DNA of 64,000 nt from Mugil cephalus (GCF_022458985.1 NC_061773.1:23036001-23100000), one strand, 5' to 3'; numbered from the stretch's first letter, positions 25,603 to 37,844 are shown. The notes: a model not told the origin generated them from the sequence alone. Program-made: numbers and translations.

Positions 25603-28600
25603 CTTACGGGGGCCATCTCGTTGTTGAGTTCTGGCAAAGTGGCATCGGAGCTCAGGTAGGTGGGGTCTTTCTGAAGGAGCTCCAGCTGTTCGTGGAGGCG
25701 GTACTTGTCCTCTTCGCTGCCATTCCAGCCACCACTCACAGAGCGGTACAGGACCTTGCCAGCCTGGCTCCTCCTCTCAAGAATCACCACCTGTCGCCGT
25801 TATTACAGAGCACTTTTACTGTAGAGTGAGGCCTCGCAGCGTCTAAGACTGCACACACCCGGTAACCTGACACGTGTTAAATCTGATACGACCTCCGTTT
25901 CTCTCTGTACCCTTTGTACTTTGTAAAAAAAAAAAATGTGCGGCTAATCCTCAAAGTTTATAGATAGAACATTTTGATTTCAAATTATTATTATTATTAT
26001 TTTTTTAATATGATCCCTGACCTGAGGTGAGAGTGCAGCTTGGTTGGGGAGCAGCGCCTGACAAAGAGGCTGCTGTTGGCGCTGGTAGACGTACGCGAAC
26101 CGCAGCACATCTTTTCTGTTAACCGAGGCAAACTCCAGGAAGGCTTTGTTGCCTGGAATAAAGGCTTGATCCTCCCCTGTGATTAGCAGCACGCAGTACC
26201 TGCGAAAAAAAAAATAAAAAATAAGATAAAATCCCAGTAAGCGAAACCAGAGGTGTCGCAAAATCTTTGGTTGATTAGACATTTTTTTTCTATTTTCACA
26301 CAAATTTAAATTTCTTTAAATACACATTAACATGAATTCAACATATTTTGTTAAAGGGCTAAATGGAGGCAGAAGACGTTATCTTCCAGTCGCTCATTCA
26401 TTGATACAGAACCTGTTTCACACAGAGCGCCTTCGCTAGCCTAGACCTGTCAATCTAAGCCACCTGTACAGAGTAGGCCCCGCCCCTATTGCTGCCGATC
26501 CAATCACAAGGCCACATATTACACGCCGACTCTGTCAGGTTCCCCGTAATTGGCTGAGAGCCTATTCAGTCCCCAGGGGGAAATCCCAGGTGTACGGTGC
26601 AACATTAGCAGAAGAGAAGCTAACAGTGCATATAGATATGTTTACGTCAAGTATGTTTACGAACAAACCCATCGTGACGCCACCTATTGGATCCTGAAAC
26701 TCAAAAACTAAAGCCTGAAGTGGGCGGAGCCTGTGGTCGCCATGTTGGATGAGCTTTTACTCCGCCCACACTCGGATACTCCAAATATGGGCGTGGCGGT
26801 CATGTTGGGGTGGAGCTAAAGCAGCCTGGACGTTGAGACCCGCCCACATAACTCTCCGCTACCTGTTAGCTCAAGCTACCGCCTGTCACTCAAAGAGGGA
26901 ACGCCCTTAATTAGGCAGAAATTTAAACCTTAACACAACGTTTTTTGTACCAGGATGTAAACATGTTAAATAATGCTGTGAAGTTGGGCTTTTTAACATG
27001 GGGGTCTATGGGGATTTGCCTCAACTAGCCACTCGATGAACCGCAATTTTTTGCACTTCAACATGGGCTTCATCGCTCAAATCTGAATCAATTCACAGTG
27101 AACACAATTGTAACATGTGTGCAGTTATTCTGTTAGGACTTCAGCTTCTTAAAAATGTCACATGTCCTCCAGTACACCACTCCAGTACAAGTGGACAAGA
27201 AGAAGACATGAGAAAATAAAGACGCCTACTCTGACCAAATGTGATTACACAAGAGCCCAATTTAAACATATTAAGACGCTGCTCATCGGCCACTCATAAA
27301 ACGCTCATGAAATGTCTTACTTCCTCCGTCGGTGGAATTGCTTGACGGGACACAGCTCGTCAAAAAGCTGCTGGCTGACCAGCCGCGGCACCTGGAGGAA
27401 CTTGTTGTTGGAGACAAACTCATCCATGATCTGTCGCTTCATCCCTCTGGCCTGAGAAAAAAAGAATAGAGCAAGGATTAAAACGAGCCGCTTTGCTCCG
27501 ACATGACGGAGGTGACGTGTTACTGCTGTTCCAACAGAGGAGCAGGTGTAGGCTGGAGGCCATGCGGTGTGCACCTGGATGACGTCCACAGGCTTCTCGG
27601 TGTCCTCCTTGAACAGCAGCATGGTGGGAGCGTAGTTGTTTATGTTGAACTGTCGCAGGAGCTTAGCGCTGTGTGTGTCGTCCTGGACCACAAAGCCGAA
27701 CCGAACGTAGTCTCTGAAGGCGAACGCTGTTAACTGGAGAGAGGAGCGGGAAAATGAGAGGCCAGAAAAACGCATACAACACAAACTAAAAGACGCCCTC
27801 ACATTGAATTAGTTGGAACTAACGAAGGAACTCAACATATTCACTGATCTCTTTGTTGGTCTTCTGACCACAAACAAGGGAGCTCCTGCCTTTTGTTACG
27901 CGACAACTTCCTGTTACATAAGCAATAAAAAAAGACTGAAGTATTTAGACTGAGTTAGAAGTGAAACTTTAAATGGGATTCTTCAAACACAGTCGACAAC
28001 TGTGGAGGAAATAATAGACTGAAAACTGGTGAAAAGACGAGTCATTTCGCAATGTCTGTCAGCGTTAGCGCGGCTGCTAACGTTAGCTGCCTCCTCCCCA
28101 CATTAACTCTCGACTCCATTATTACAGAGTTTCAGTTTTTCTTTTTTATTGACTCTTACACTGCTATTGTTTATGCAACCTAGCAACGATAATATAGGAT
28201 GTGAGGACTTGACAAAGATTAGATGCCTTCTGGTTGGTGGTCATCACATCAATCAGAAAGGCCAACAAAGGGTCCATGTAATACAGGAGAAAATATATTA
28301 GAAGACGTATCTATATCTGTTCAAACAGATACACCGAAGACCAAATAAAAGAGACCTCTACATCAGGATCAGAAGGAAAGACCGGACTCAGACTGAACAA
28401 CATGGTTTCACATGAGCAGTGCTGCCACCTTGAAAAAGTAATCTGATTACTCCTTTAAAAGGTAACATAGTTACTTGATTTCAAAAAAATCAAAGTTTGA
28501 TTTAAAGTCACTTTATTAGTTACAAAAAATAAATAAAATACATGTTTTTTATATAAAAAAAAAAGTCGCACTGAGGGAGAGAATGGGGGGAGGCAAACCT

Positions 28601-31600
28601 CTGACCCTTCGGCTTCCAAGCCACAGAGCGGACGGCGAAACTTGATATTGTTTTTTCTTTAGCTGGCACAAACTCAAAATAGTAGCGGTATTTCCAGCTC
28701 GAAAACCCTCGTCCCTCTCCTCCCTCCACCGTAGTTTACGGTTCTGTCGCCGTAAACGTGGTTATTACACGTGAATTCTCCTCGTGCTGAAAACGTGACT
28801 CGTAGCATACATGTCGTCACCAACGAGAGACGCAAGAGGAAAGCAAAAAAATAAAATGGGGGGAAAGTAACGCCCCCAACAGTAACTTGGAAGTAACTCT
28901 AATCTGATTACCGGTTTGGAAATAGTAATGTGTTAGATTACTCGTTACAGTAAAAAAGTAGTCAGATTAGAGCAGTTACTAGGTAACGCGTTACTAAGCA
29001 ACTAAATTACTAGGTAACGTGTTAGCGGCATCATCACTGCCCATAAGTAACAATGTGAGGTGCATCTCTTACCTTGTACATTAGGGGAACGACGGGGACT
29101 TGGTCAAATAAGAGAAGGCTGGGCTTGTTTTCCGTCTGCCAACTATCAAGAAAGGAAAGGTAGTTCTGGTCTGTGATCTGAAAAAACAAACAAACAATAT
29201 AAGTAAGTTTAATGAATTATACCATCATGGTTAGGGGTGAGTCGGATCCCTATTAAATGAAGTAGTGGTATTTTTTATATTTTTTTTAACTGTATGCGAG
29301 CTGTTGTTACCTTCTCCACCAGCTTATGTGGCAGCAGATCTTCAATAAACTGCCTCAGGTGCTCCCGTACCACCGCCTGATGGAAGAAGGTCACTCTGCC
29401 GTTCACCAGCCCGATGATGGAGGGAGCGCGGTGAGCTCCCAGCTGGTTTGCCAGGCGGCGCTCGTAGCCGAGGTCCACTATCCCAATGCCCACGCCTGGT
29501 GTGACAACAACAAGAGGGCGTGATTAAAAAAAAACAAACAAAAAACGAGTAAAATGCGATGAGTAAAAGTCTTAATCGAAAGTTGGTGTAATTGTGCTAA
29601 AACTGAAGCCAGGATATAATTATGTTGAGTTTGCCTGAATGTGAATTCAGACAGAGTTGCTGTTTATATTAATCTGAGATTCTCACTTAAACAACCAGTG
29701 GGAAGCTCAAGGAGAAGAGATTTATTTATGTTTTTTTCTAAAAAGAAGAAGCCGTCTCACTCTCGTCTGGGATTTTAACTTGCGTCATTATAGAGGGACG
29801 GCCTGGTGACAGGGTTCATAAAAGATGCATGCATCTGCTTTTAGTCTCCCGTATAATCCTGCTTCTGTATTCTGTACACCACAGCGACAGAGAAAATGAG
29901 ACTGCGATTTGCCAGGATGAAAAGGAGAACTGAAACTAGTTTTAGTAAAGATCAATGCGTTACACAAATATGCAAGATATTAAGGCCTGAATTACGGCAA
30001 CAACAGTTCATTTATGTTGCCATTTACTGGATATGGATGAATTCCATCCCTGGCTTTAAGCTTTGTTCCAAAAAAACAAATAAGTCCTAATGAATAATTA
30101 AAGAAAGCATCTCAACACTTGCGTTACATTTTCTCCTAATGATCTGCAACTCTGCAGGAAAATCGGCCCTTTTCCTGAGGGCGAGTTGGGCCAGATTAAG
30201 AGGAGCCCTCTGACCACAGACTCACCCAGAGGCTCCAGCTCCTGCACGGTCTCCTTCCACACAGGCTCGATGTGTATGCATGCAAAGCACCACTCAGAGG
30301 TCACTTTTATCAGGTACGGCCTCTTGTGGCTGTCTGGAAGGACGTCGCTGTTGAACTGTGCATGGTGCAGCATGTACTTGCTGTCGGAAAAGTCCCTGGA
30401 CCTGGAGGAGAGTCGGAAGGACAACAGGGAGGGTTTTAAAGTCACAGGTGACAGGTGGATGTCTGATGTTGTTGTTCGTACTGCCATACAGTCGTCCTCA
30501 AAGACTGATTACATTTTCAGTTTGAGGGAGGAAGAACTGGACCATGCTTCCTTGTAAATGACAATCAACACATTAATTCTTGAATTTCTCCGCACTAAGA
30601 GACACGCTGCGAACAGCGTAATGTACCTGGGGAAATGGAAAAAGGACTCATCGAAGTAGAAGCTCCTGTGGAAGTTGCGGAAACCAGGATGCTGCGCGTG
30701 GCTGTTTTCATCCATCTGCCCGTAACGGTCGAAGTTGGACCTCCGCTCCTCGTTAGACAGGATCTGTGGGCAGAGGAAGCTCTGAAGTTAATGTTAAAAT
30801 AACGGAAGAAGAGCCTAGTGCCTACTGTGCAACGCTGTGCGGGCAGTGCTATGATCTGGGGTTGCTGCAGTTGCTGCAGTTGCTCAGGTCTAGGTTCAGC
30901 AACGTTACACCCAGAGAATGACTGACTTGGAGGAAAACTCTACATGAAGGAGCCACCCTCCATGAAGAAGATCTCCTCCTGGTGGCCAGAGTTAAACAAC
31001 AGCAAAGAGAAGAGAAGCTGTCCACCACACAGGCTCATCCACATCTTAGCCCCAGCACATCGCTTCAATGCCCAAGTGATTGCCAATGAGTATAAGATCT
31101 TGGTGAAAAGTGAATGCAACACCGGATGGAAATAATTAAATCTTGCAACACAGCAGTTGATGTTAAATTTTAGGATATGGACTAAGATATGGACTAATTG
31201 GGGAAATCCAATGGAGATCAATAAAGTACTATCTTATCGTAAGACTAAGAGTGAAAGCGAAACCCACTGAATTACTAACACTAACCGATCGTCTGTATAA
31301 AATATAGTACATGTGCTGTGAAGCTTTTCTTTCTTTTTTTTTTTTACCCACCTCGTATGACTTGGAAATCTTGATGAACATGTCCTCAGCTTTGGGGTCC
31401 TTGTTCTTATCTGGATGCCTAAAAAAAGACCACGGTAGTAATTTATAGAGTAATTACTACTGAAGTAGGTTAACGCAGGGTGAGGAAAAGGCTTTCTCTC
31501 TTTTTAATAACATTTTGCATCACACCAGCTTTTGGCAGGTAGGAGATGAGTTAACACAAAGGCCAGGTGTCAAATGTGCACTGTTCACTGGGTAGACCTG

Positions 31601-31845
31601 GTCTTCCACAGGGAAGTGAAGGAGATGTGAATGGCTGCAGTCACTCACCACACTCTGACCAGGTTCTTGTAGGCCCTTTTGATTTCTGGTTGACTTGCAC
31701 TCCTGCTGACACCCAGGATTTTATACGGGTCATACTCGAATGTCGTTTTTGCAAGATGCACGCTCAGCGTTAGTAGAAAGATGGCGAGCAAAGATGGACA
31801 GGTCCGAGGAACCCGGCTGGTGCGCTTTGCCGTCATCGTTATCAT
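23009..31845 (-). CDS. dnajc16: DnaJ homolog subfamily C member 16 (806 aa)
   Basis: ER-membrane Hsp40 co-chaperone with thioredoxin-like repeats. Fifteen exons on the minus strand: 31649-31845, 31352-31418, 30627-30763, 30226-30401, 29311-29495, 29073-29177, 27575-27733, 27321-27451, 26022-26199, 25608-25790, 25434-25510, 25079-25159, 24751-24840, 23672-23842 and 23009-23492. All phases agree and total 806 residues (human about 782). Visible parts are an N-terminal hydrophobic signal, a J domain (YDPYKILGVSRSA, HPDKNKDP), a thioredoxin-like site WCFACIHIEPVWKE, a transmembrane segment SLIFSALFILFGTVIIQAF and a cytosolic tail with YSGHVLALNGHKKYFCLF. After that the tail has an Arg/Ser-dipeptide stretch, not in the human protein as I recall it. 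An 85-base leader intron with a T30 run may precede the ATG. The first of two in-frame ATGs (MITM) is used; the second would remove three residues. Confidence 0.96.
25571..25600. repeat. (GT)n microsatellite beside a splice donor
   Basis: About fifteen GT units on the plus strand, read as (CA)n in dnajc16 transcripts. The tract begins seven bases after the donor of the exon at 25608-25790. Confidence 0.9.
26232..26600. mobile_element. hAT-like family copy, internal part
   Basis: Shares phrases such as GCAAAATCTTTGGTTGATTA and CCGACTCTGTCAGGTTCC with the elements at 37845, 39098, 47845 and 49148. Ends are not preserved. It lies in a dnajc16 intron. Confidence 0.6.
26640..27080. repeat. Interspersed repeat in dnajc16 intron
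   Basis: Contains phrases typical of a widespread fish repeat, including GGGCGGAGCCTGTGGTCGCC and TTAACATGGGGGTCTATGGG. No coding capacity was seen and the class is uncertain. Confidence 0.45.
28417..29039 (-). mobile_element. Non-autonomous hAT transposon
   Basis: Element of 623 bases with ends CAGTG/CACTG and the well-known GTAATCTGATTACT-type terminal region at both sides. It is flanked by 8-base target duplications, CACATGAG (28409-28416) and CCCATAAG (29040-29047), with two mismatches. On the minus strand 28520-28729 encodes WKYRYYFEFVPAKEK, which resembles the start of a hAT transposase (BED-finger region); the rest of the transposase is missing. It sits in a dnajc16 intron only 26 bases from the donor of the exon at 29073. 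Confidence 0.8.
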
Positions 31846-31860
31846 CCACTGTCACCGCAA

Positions 31861-31861
<1 letters not shown>

Positions 31862-31891
<30 letters not shown>
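31862..31891. repeat. dnajc16: Poly-A/T tract before dnajc16 start
   Basis: Thirty A bases on the plus strand, hence T30 on the dnajc16 sense strand. It ends about 13 bases upstream of a CAG acceptor that would place the ATG in the second exon. A GTAAGC donor at 31933 gives a leader intron of about 85 bases. It probably serves as the pyrimidine tract; the leader exon is inferred. Confidence 0.55.
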
Positions 31892-31893
<2 letters not shown>

Positions 31894-31945
31894 TATTTAG
31901 AGGGGGACTAGTTTATTCAAGCTAGGAGCTTACATGTTCGGGTCT

Positions 31946-33900
31946 GTCAGCTACTTGACTGCTGCGTTTAAAAATAGACGACATACTGGTGTTTTATCTC
32001 GACGAGGCCATTACTTCTCCAGCAAATGTTGGACATTGGCGAACCGTCGGAGTCATTTGCCGGTAACACACGAAACTTCCACATCTCACTTTCAAAATAA
32101 ACTACTCCTAAATGTTTCCTTTATTATTAATTTACCTACGAATGCTTGAGATGAATTGGTGCTGAATTAAAAATGTAGAAACTAACACAGTAGAGCAGGG
32201 GTGCCAACCCAATCTGATACGAAAGGGCCTGGAGAAGTAACATAACAGCATAATAACCTATAAGTAAGAACAACTCCAGACTTTTTCCATTTTATTTAGT
32301 TGCTGCTGTTTAGTCCTGGGTCTCTTATTTTCTCTTACTGAAACAGTGGACAAATTAGCAATGAAAAATTGCCGTCTTCTGTGTAATTTTTGCCAGATTA
32401 GACCCTCTGGTGGGTTGCCTTTTGGCCCGCGGGCCATATGTTTGACACCTGTGCAGTAAGAGCATTTACCTGGTAAAGAACTCAATGACAAATATACTGT
32501 AGTATTCAATCACACACAGCCCAATACTGGAATAATTGGCTTCACCTATGATTAAATTTCAATTAAATTTGTTGCATTGAATCACAACAAACTGGCAAGG
32601 TGCATCCAACTAACTGTATTTGTCTTAAAGATCAAATCAGTGCATGAAGGAGTTTGAATGTTGGATTTATCAGGCCACCACAGCTTCATAACATATAGCT
32701 TCCTTCTGTAATGTTGTTTTGCACTTTACTTTTTATTTCTATTTTATTTTAACTTACGCGAGTCATTTAATTGATTTGAACTGTGGCTTTTACCTATTTT
32801 TGCTGAGTCTGCACAGATCTCTGAGAGAAATGCAATTTCATTCTGGCTTTATTACAGTTATATCTATGTGAAAATTACAGTAAAGCTCGATTTGATGTGA
32901 TACGATTTGAATTAAGTCATCAACAGTTCATTTATGTTGCTATTTACTGTATATGGACAAATTCCACATTTGGCTTTAAGTTTCATTCCAAAAAACAAAC
33001 AAAAAAAACCCCAAAACAAATGAGCCCTGGCAGAAAATTAAAGGAATATCAGGCTCTCCATAAAGCATCTTTACACCATGCCGTTAACATGTGTAAGACA
33101 GCTGACCCACTGCAGAAAGACATGCTGTTTACAGTTTACCTCCAAAAGATGTGCATATAAAGTACCAAGTCTATTTGCAAACATATGGTTAAAGTCTTTT
33201 ATGAAGATTTATGAATACCACATCAACGTCTGGCATCAGCTGAGCTCAAAATACCATCAAAAAACATGTCAGAGTTGTGGATATCTTCTTAAGTCCATTT
33301 AAATTACTGCAGTCAAGCCGAATGGTGCTTTAATTTTGAAAAGAAAAAAAAAGCACCCGGACATCCGGTGATTTTTTTCCTGGCAGGATTGGCAACGATC
33401 GGGAAAAGTGGCTAATACGCATGCTCCGGCCAGCAGTTGTTCCCTGTCAATTTAATTTCCATTTTTTTGGTAACTTTATTTATTTAGTAACTTATTTATT
33501 TATTTATTATTACACGTGTTAAAATGTGGCCCGTGGAAGAAGGTGGTTCACACGGCTGTTCCGTTTCTCTATGCGTAATTGCAGCGTCAAATCAATACGT
33601 GTGCAAATATCTTTCGGTGTTTGTTCATCCGTGTCGCTAATCATGGTGAAGCCGTTCAACAATAACGACAACACCAATAAAATATTTGTCCAAATCAATG
33701 TTTTCTTTTGTGTAGTTGTTTTTCCGCTCTCTCGGGGGCTCTTCTTCCGTTTCCTCCTCGTCACGGCCACCCAGAACAGATTCGTTTTTTTCCTCTCCCT
33801 CTCTCACGGGCTTTACACTAGGAGGCAGAAAATGAATCCATTGATACCCGGTCAGGATCACACAGCTATAGCGACTTGACGTGTGTGCTATAACCTGCCT
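31946..33900. other. Space between dnajc16 and b3galt6 (head to head)
   Basis: Contains one hAT-like element (32196-32453) and AT-rich tracts, for example the ATTT repeats at about 33476-33510. No coding gene is recognised. The upstream exons of dnajc16 may lie here. Confidence 0.4.
32196..32453. mobile_element. Short hAT-like MITE (GGGGTG..CAA ends)
   Basis: Element of 258 bases starting CAGGGGTGCCAAC and ending in TTTGACACCTGTG, which are near inverted repeats. It is flanked by CAGTAGAG and CAGTAAGAG, likely an 8-base target duplication with one added base. The same family occurs at 48684, 49013 and, as a remnant, at 56575. Confidence 0.7.
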
Positions 33901-33949
33901 GGGCGAGTTCATTAAACCCACTGTTTTTTTGTTTTTTGTTTAGATAAAT

Positions 33950-34096
33950 ATGACCAGGCTGTGCGCGTTTGCATTCAGCGGAGTGAGCTCTCGAAGTGCG
34001 CAGATGGTTTCATCTCGGTAGCTAAGGCTAGCTGCGCAAAGCTGCATTCAGTGGCCCGCTGTGGCTGTGTTTCTTCATCTTCTCATTCGGCTGAAG
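33950..34096 (+). promoter_or_regulatory. b3galt6: Probable b3galt6 leader exon and promoter region
   Basis: A donor-like GAAG before GTAAAT at 34096 and an acceptor after a long T-rich tract at 34485 suggest a non-coding first exon and a small leader intron. No TATA box is seen. The exact start is not known. Confidence 0.4.
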
Positions 34097-34495
34097 GTAA
34101 ATGAACAAGTCCTCTTCAGTTCGTCGGTTCCCACAGGCTTCCTCCTCTGGCACGTTTCTGCGGCGCACAGTTCAGTTCAGCTGCAAATCTCGGCAGGGAG
34201 GTGGTGCTGCTGCAAAACCGCTGGCGAGCTGCTGCTCGAGCTGCAGAAATGTTCGCTTTTGTAATGCTCTTAAATGTTTGCTTACGTGTGTGATGTCCGT
34301 GAACGCCGCAGCAACAGACACTGTAGCAAAAGTTTGTAAAAAGCAGTGTTGTAAAATGTAATGCACGGTTTCTGATGATGCGTTCAATGGTTGTGGAGTA
34401 TAATTTGGACATGGAATAAAACCCATGTCATAATTTACATTATTATTAACAATCTTTCACATTTTTTTTTTCTTTTTTACCCCAGATCCAGCACC

Positions 34496-35515
34496 ATGAA
34501 TCTGTTCCGCCTGATCTGCCGTCACAAGACCGCTCTGGTCATTGGCACCGTTTGTAGTTTTGCTGTAGTCCTCGTCTTCTTGGCCAAATGTACCTCAGAA
34601 ACACTGAAGCAGGGTCATCCGGATCCCCCGGGCCTGGCCCCCCGTGCCAACGCTTTGCAGTCCCGTCCAGACCAGCATAATCCCCCCTCGACATCCAAAG
34701 ACTTGTCAGCGTTCCTTGTGGTCCTCATCACAACGGGACCTAAGTACACAGAACGCAGGAGCATTATCCGGAGCACCTGGCTTGCCAAGCGGGACTCCGA
34801 CGTTCTGGCCATGTTTGTTGTAGGAACTCAGGGCCTTTCCAGCGAGGACCTTGACAACCTCAACACAGAGCAAGGGCGGCACAAGGACTTGCTCTTACTG
34901 CCTGATTTGAGAGACTCTTACGAGAACTTGACCCTCAAGCTGCTGCACATGTACTCCTGGCTGGACCAGAATGTGGAGTTCAAGTTTGTCCTTAAAGCAG
35001 ACGATGACACATTCGCCCGCTTGGACCTCCTGAAAGAAGAGCTGAAGGGGAAAGAGCCCAACCATCTGTACTGGGGGTTCTTCTCGGGGAGAGGCCGAGT
35101 GAAAACAGCCGGGAAGTGGCGCGAAAGCTCCTGGGAGCTCTGCGACTACTACCTGCCCTACGCTCTGGGCGGCGGCTACGTGCTTTCCGCCGACCTGGTG
35201 CGTTACGTGCATCTCAACGCAGGCTACTTCAAGACTTGGCAGAGTGAGGATGTGTCACTGGGCGCCTGGCTCGCACCTGTCGACGTCCGGCGGACGCACG
35301 ATCCGCGCTTCGACACGGAGTACAAATCGCGCGGCTGCAACAACAAATACTTGGTGACGCATAAGCAGAGCCTGGAGGACATGCTGGAGAAACACCAGAC
35401 TCTGCAACGTGACGGGAGACTCTGCAAGGAGGAAGTGAAGCTGCGATTGTCCTACATATATGACTGGAGTGTGCCACCTTCACAGTGCTGCCAAAGAAAA
35501 GATGGGATTCCATAA
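34496..35515 (+). CDS. b3galt6: Beta-1,3-galactosyltransferase 6 (339 aa)
   Basis: Type II Golgi membrane enzyme that adds the third sugar, a galactose, to the glycosaminoglycan linker tetrasaccharide (galactosyltransferase II), needed for heparan and chondroitin sulfate. The coding sequence is a single exon, as in mammals. After a short basic N-terminus ([11 protein letters not shown]) comes one membrane anchor ([19 protein letters not shown]), a variable stem, then the GT31 domain: [25 protein letters not shown] with the DxD metal site, [26 protein letters not shown] and EDVSLGAWL. The C-terminus [18 protein letters not shown] is very close to the human protein. Length is 339 aa against 329 in human. 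The ATG is chosen just after the acceptor at 34485; the open frame further upstream is intronic. Confidence 0.97.
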   Translation: MNLFRLICRHKTALVIGTVCSFAVVLVFLAKCTSETLKQGHPDPPGLAPRANALQSRPDQHNPPSTSKDLSAFLVVLITTGPKYTERRSIIRSTWLAKRDSDVLAMFVVGTQGLSSEDLDNLNTEQGRHKDLLLLPDLRDSYENLTLKLLHMYSWLDQNVEFKFVLKADDDTFARLDLLKEELKGKEPNHLYWGFFSGRGRVKTAGKWRESSWELCDYYLPYALGGGYVLSADLVRYVHLNAGYFKTWQSEDVSLGAWLAPVDVRRTHDPRFDTEYKSRGCNNKYLVTHKQSLEDMLEKHQTLQRDGRLCKEEVKLRLSYIYDWSVPPSQCCQRKDGIP

Positions 35516-35740
35516 CTTCTGTCCTTTTTAACACGCCTGAAGTTTACTTTCATAATATATATTCTTATTATCCAAGTCAGGAATGTGAAAGGATATTTTT
35601 TCCTCTAAATCTCCATTGTTAGACCATTTAAAGCTCTGAAACTGATACAGGATGTAGTTAAGTTTCAGAAATTTACATTTTTGAAACTTCTTGTGAAAAC
35701 AGAAAAAAGGCGACTACATCACTGCTTTTCCTCCACTTAA

Positions 35741-36247
35741 CCTCCTGAGACCCCGGGTCCTCATATGGGGACATAAGGTTTTATCGCAGCTTATTCTGCT
35801 TCATTTAAACCCGTTGTCCTCATTAGTGGACGCTTTAGTCTAATGGTAGCAAAGGGTCAATACACTAGTCGGTGTAAAAACATGATTCATTCTACAGATG
35901 ATCACAGAACAAAAGTGGACGAGGTAGAAAACATTGAATTTCACGGTTGAAAATTATTTATTTATTCTTAACAACATTTGTAGATAGATATGATGTGGAA
36001 ATTTTATCAACAGCAATAAGCTATAATGTCCAGTACATTTTTATATTTTCTCACACATTGGGTGACGTTATTATAACATTAATAATGAAATAATCTCAGT
36101 CTCCACATATGAGGATTTTTCAAAAACTGCTACTTCCTGTTCAAAGATGATAATTAGTTTTTATACATCTTAGGTCCTACTGATCCCAAATACCTTAGGG
36201 AAATGAAAAAACAAATAAGACCAAATAAAAGCTCGAGTCTCAGGAGG
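35741..36247. mobile_element. piggyBac-type MITE
   Basis: Element of 507 bases flanked by TTAA on both sides (35737-35740 and 36248-36251), with terminal inverted repeats CCTCCTGAGAC and GTCTCAGGAGG. TTAA target sites are the hallmark of piggyBac elements. It has no transposase. It begins about 225 bases after the b3galt6 stop codon, so it probably lies in the 3' UTR. A second, older copy in the other orientation is at 55075-55586. Confidence 0.82.
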
Positions 36248-36251
36248 TTAA

Positions 36252-37844
36252 AGCAGGTCACACTCAAAAATCACGTCCACAACGGCGTACTCGCTCTCAG
36301 TGATCAGCCTCTTGGCCACCGCAACTTTTCAAACCATGAATACAACATGGTACACATTTCAAGCACACATATACACACGGTCTTTTATTTTTCAAGTACT
36401 TCAATACTATTGTCGGATAGAAGCCATCAGTATATTTATTGGGTCTAATGAGTGGCAGCCACTAGTGTTGGTGGATCAGAATTGTGTAATTTTACCAGTA
36501 CCCTGGTGTAATGTAGTGGAAGGAAACCCTGAGCCGCTATTTTTCTGTTTTCACAATTACAAAAAGTTTCAAACAGAGCCTTAGCGTATTTTATGATGTC
36601 AAATGCCAATGGGCTTTTTATTTTTTCCTTTCACTACAGGCACTTGTAGGGTGCTCCACAGCTTTCTTTACATTCTGGTTGCAGGAGGCGTTGGTGTAGG
36701 ATCTGAAAAGGAAAAGTAGGAGGATATTCCTGTAAACATGTGCTCCTCATCCTAGCTGTTCCCAGTTCCTGAGTGGAGGAAAAAAAAAACAAAACACAGA
36801 TACGAATTGGCTGGAAAATATTTTCCGTCACCTGTTGAATCAGTAGCCCACTTAAGTTCTCATTTTTTGTTCTCCAGATCCTTCATCATGTTTTCAGTGC
36901 TTTCCGTATTGCAAGTTTACCACTTTGGTGGCCTCCTCCTCTGTCTGTGCTTTTTCTGCTGTACTTTGTGCTAAGTCTAACACTAAGAGACGTATATTAA
37001 AGTTATTTCAATGTAATAGGGACACAGACAGGAGATAATTAACCTGCCATGATGTCTACAAATTTTATTTTTTTTTTTGTATTTTATTTATTGTTAATTT
37101 ATTCTGCAGCCAACACACAACACACTGGTAATGACTTGGGACGGATTGCGGTGGATGTGGTGGCTGCTTCTGGATGCAGTTTGTATTTATGGACACGTTG
37201 GAAGAAATTAGTGTAATTTGCCGTAATGTTCACTTTTGTTCATGGTTTCCATGGTGTGTAAGTTTAAATGTGGAGGTGCAAAGAATGTGTAAGAGAAAAT
37301 GAATGAATGTCTTTTGTTTCTACAGGCCTTCTTTTTCCTCAAACTGGAGCCTATACATGTCTATACAACAGTCCCACTCTAACGTTGAGGTCAAAATAAA
37401 ACTAGACTGGCACTTGGTCACTTTTTTTTTCTTTTTTTTTTTTAAAGCGAGAAACCCAACATTTCTTCTAGATTAAGTTTATTAATCATTTACCAGCGAT
37501 CATTTGATTTCTCTGACTTGAGGATTTCCATCACTGTGAAGTCACCAACTGTGTCCCAAAAACTTCTGAATTATTATTTTTTTTGTTTTTTAGAGCAGCT
37601 TTGTTTAAAGGGGTATTATACAATGGAAGCTGAAAAGAATTCATGAGCGACATCCACGTTTGTTTTTATGACTGCTGTTACATTTCTGTGACTCGTTTCT
37701 CACTGTCATCGCTAGCGGATTCTGATTTAATGCGACTTCCATTGTTTTTACATACGTTGTCTGCCGCCCTGGATGTTTTATTAAAAATCTTAAATGTATT
37801 CTCATCCCAAATAATTGCTTGAGTTAATTGTTTAAAACATAGGT
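36252..37844. other. b3galt6 downstream region
   Basis: No coding gene is recognised. AATAAA hexamers occur, for example at 37395-37400, which may end a long b3galt6 transcript. A minus-strand exon-like piece at about 36630-36700, with a good pyrimidine tract and AG, was considered but not called. Several T-runs are present. Confidence 0.4.

Noticed and set aside
30940-31221. Open frames on both strands in a dnajc16 intron
   Set aside because: No recognisable domain and the flanking exon phases already agree without another exon.
33526-33921. Overlapping open frames on both strands upstream of b3galt6
   Set aside because: No domain resemblance and no consistent splice sites; likely leader or intergenic sequence.
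34391-34495. 35-codon N-terminal extension of the b3galt6 frame
   Set aside because: It crosses a T-rich acceptor at about 34485, and the family start matches the ATG at 34496.
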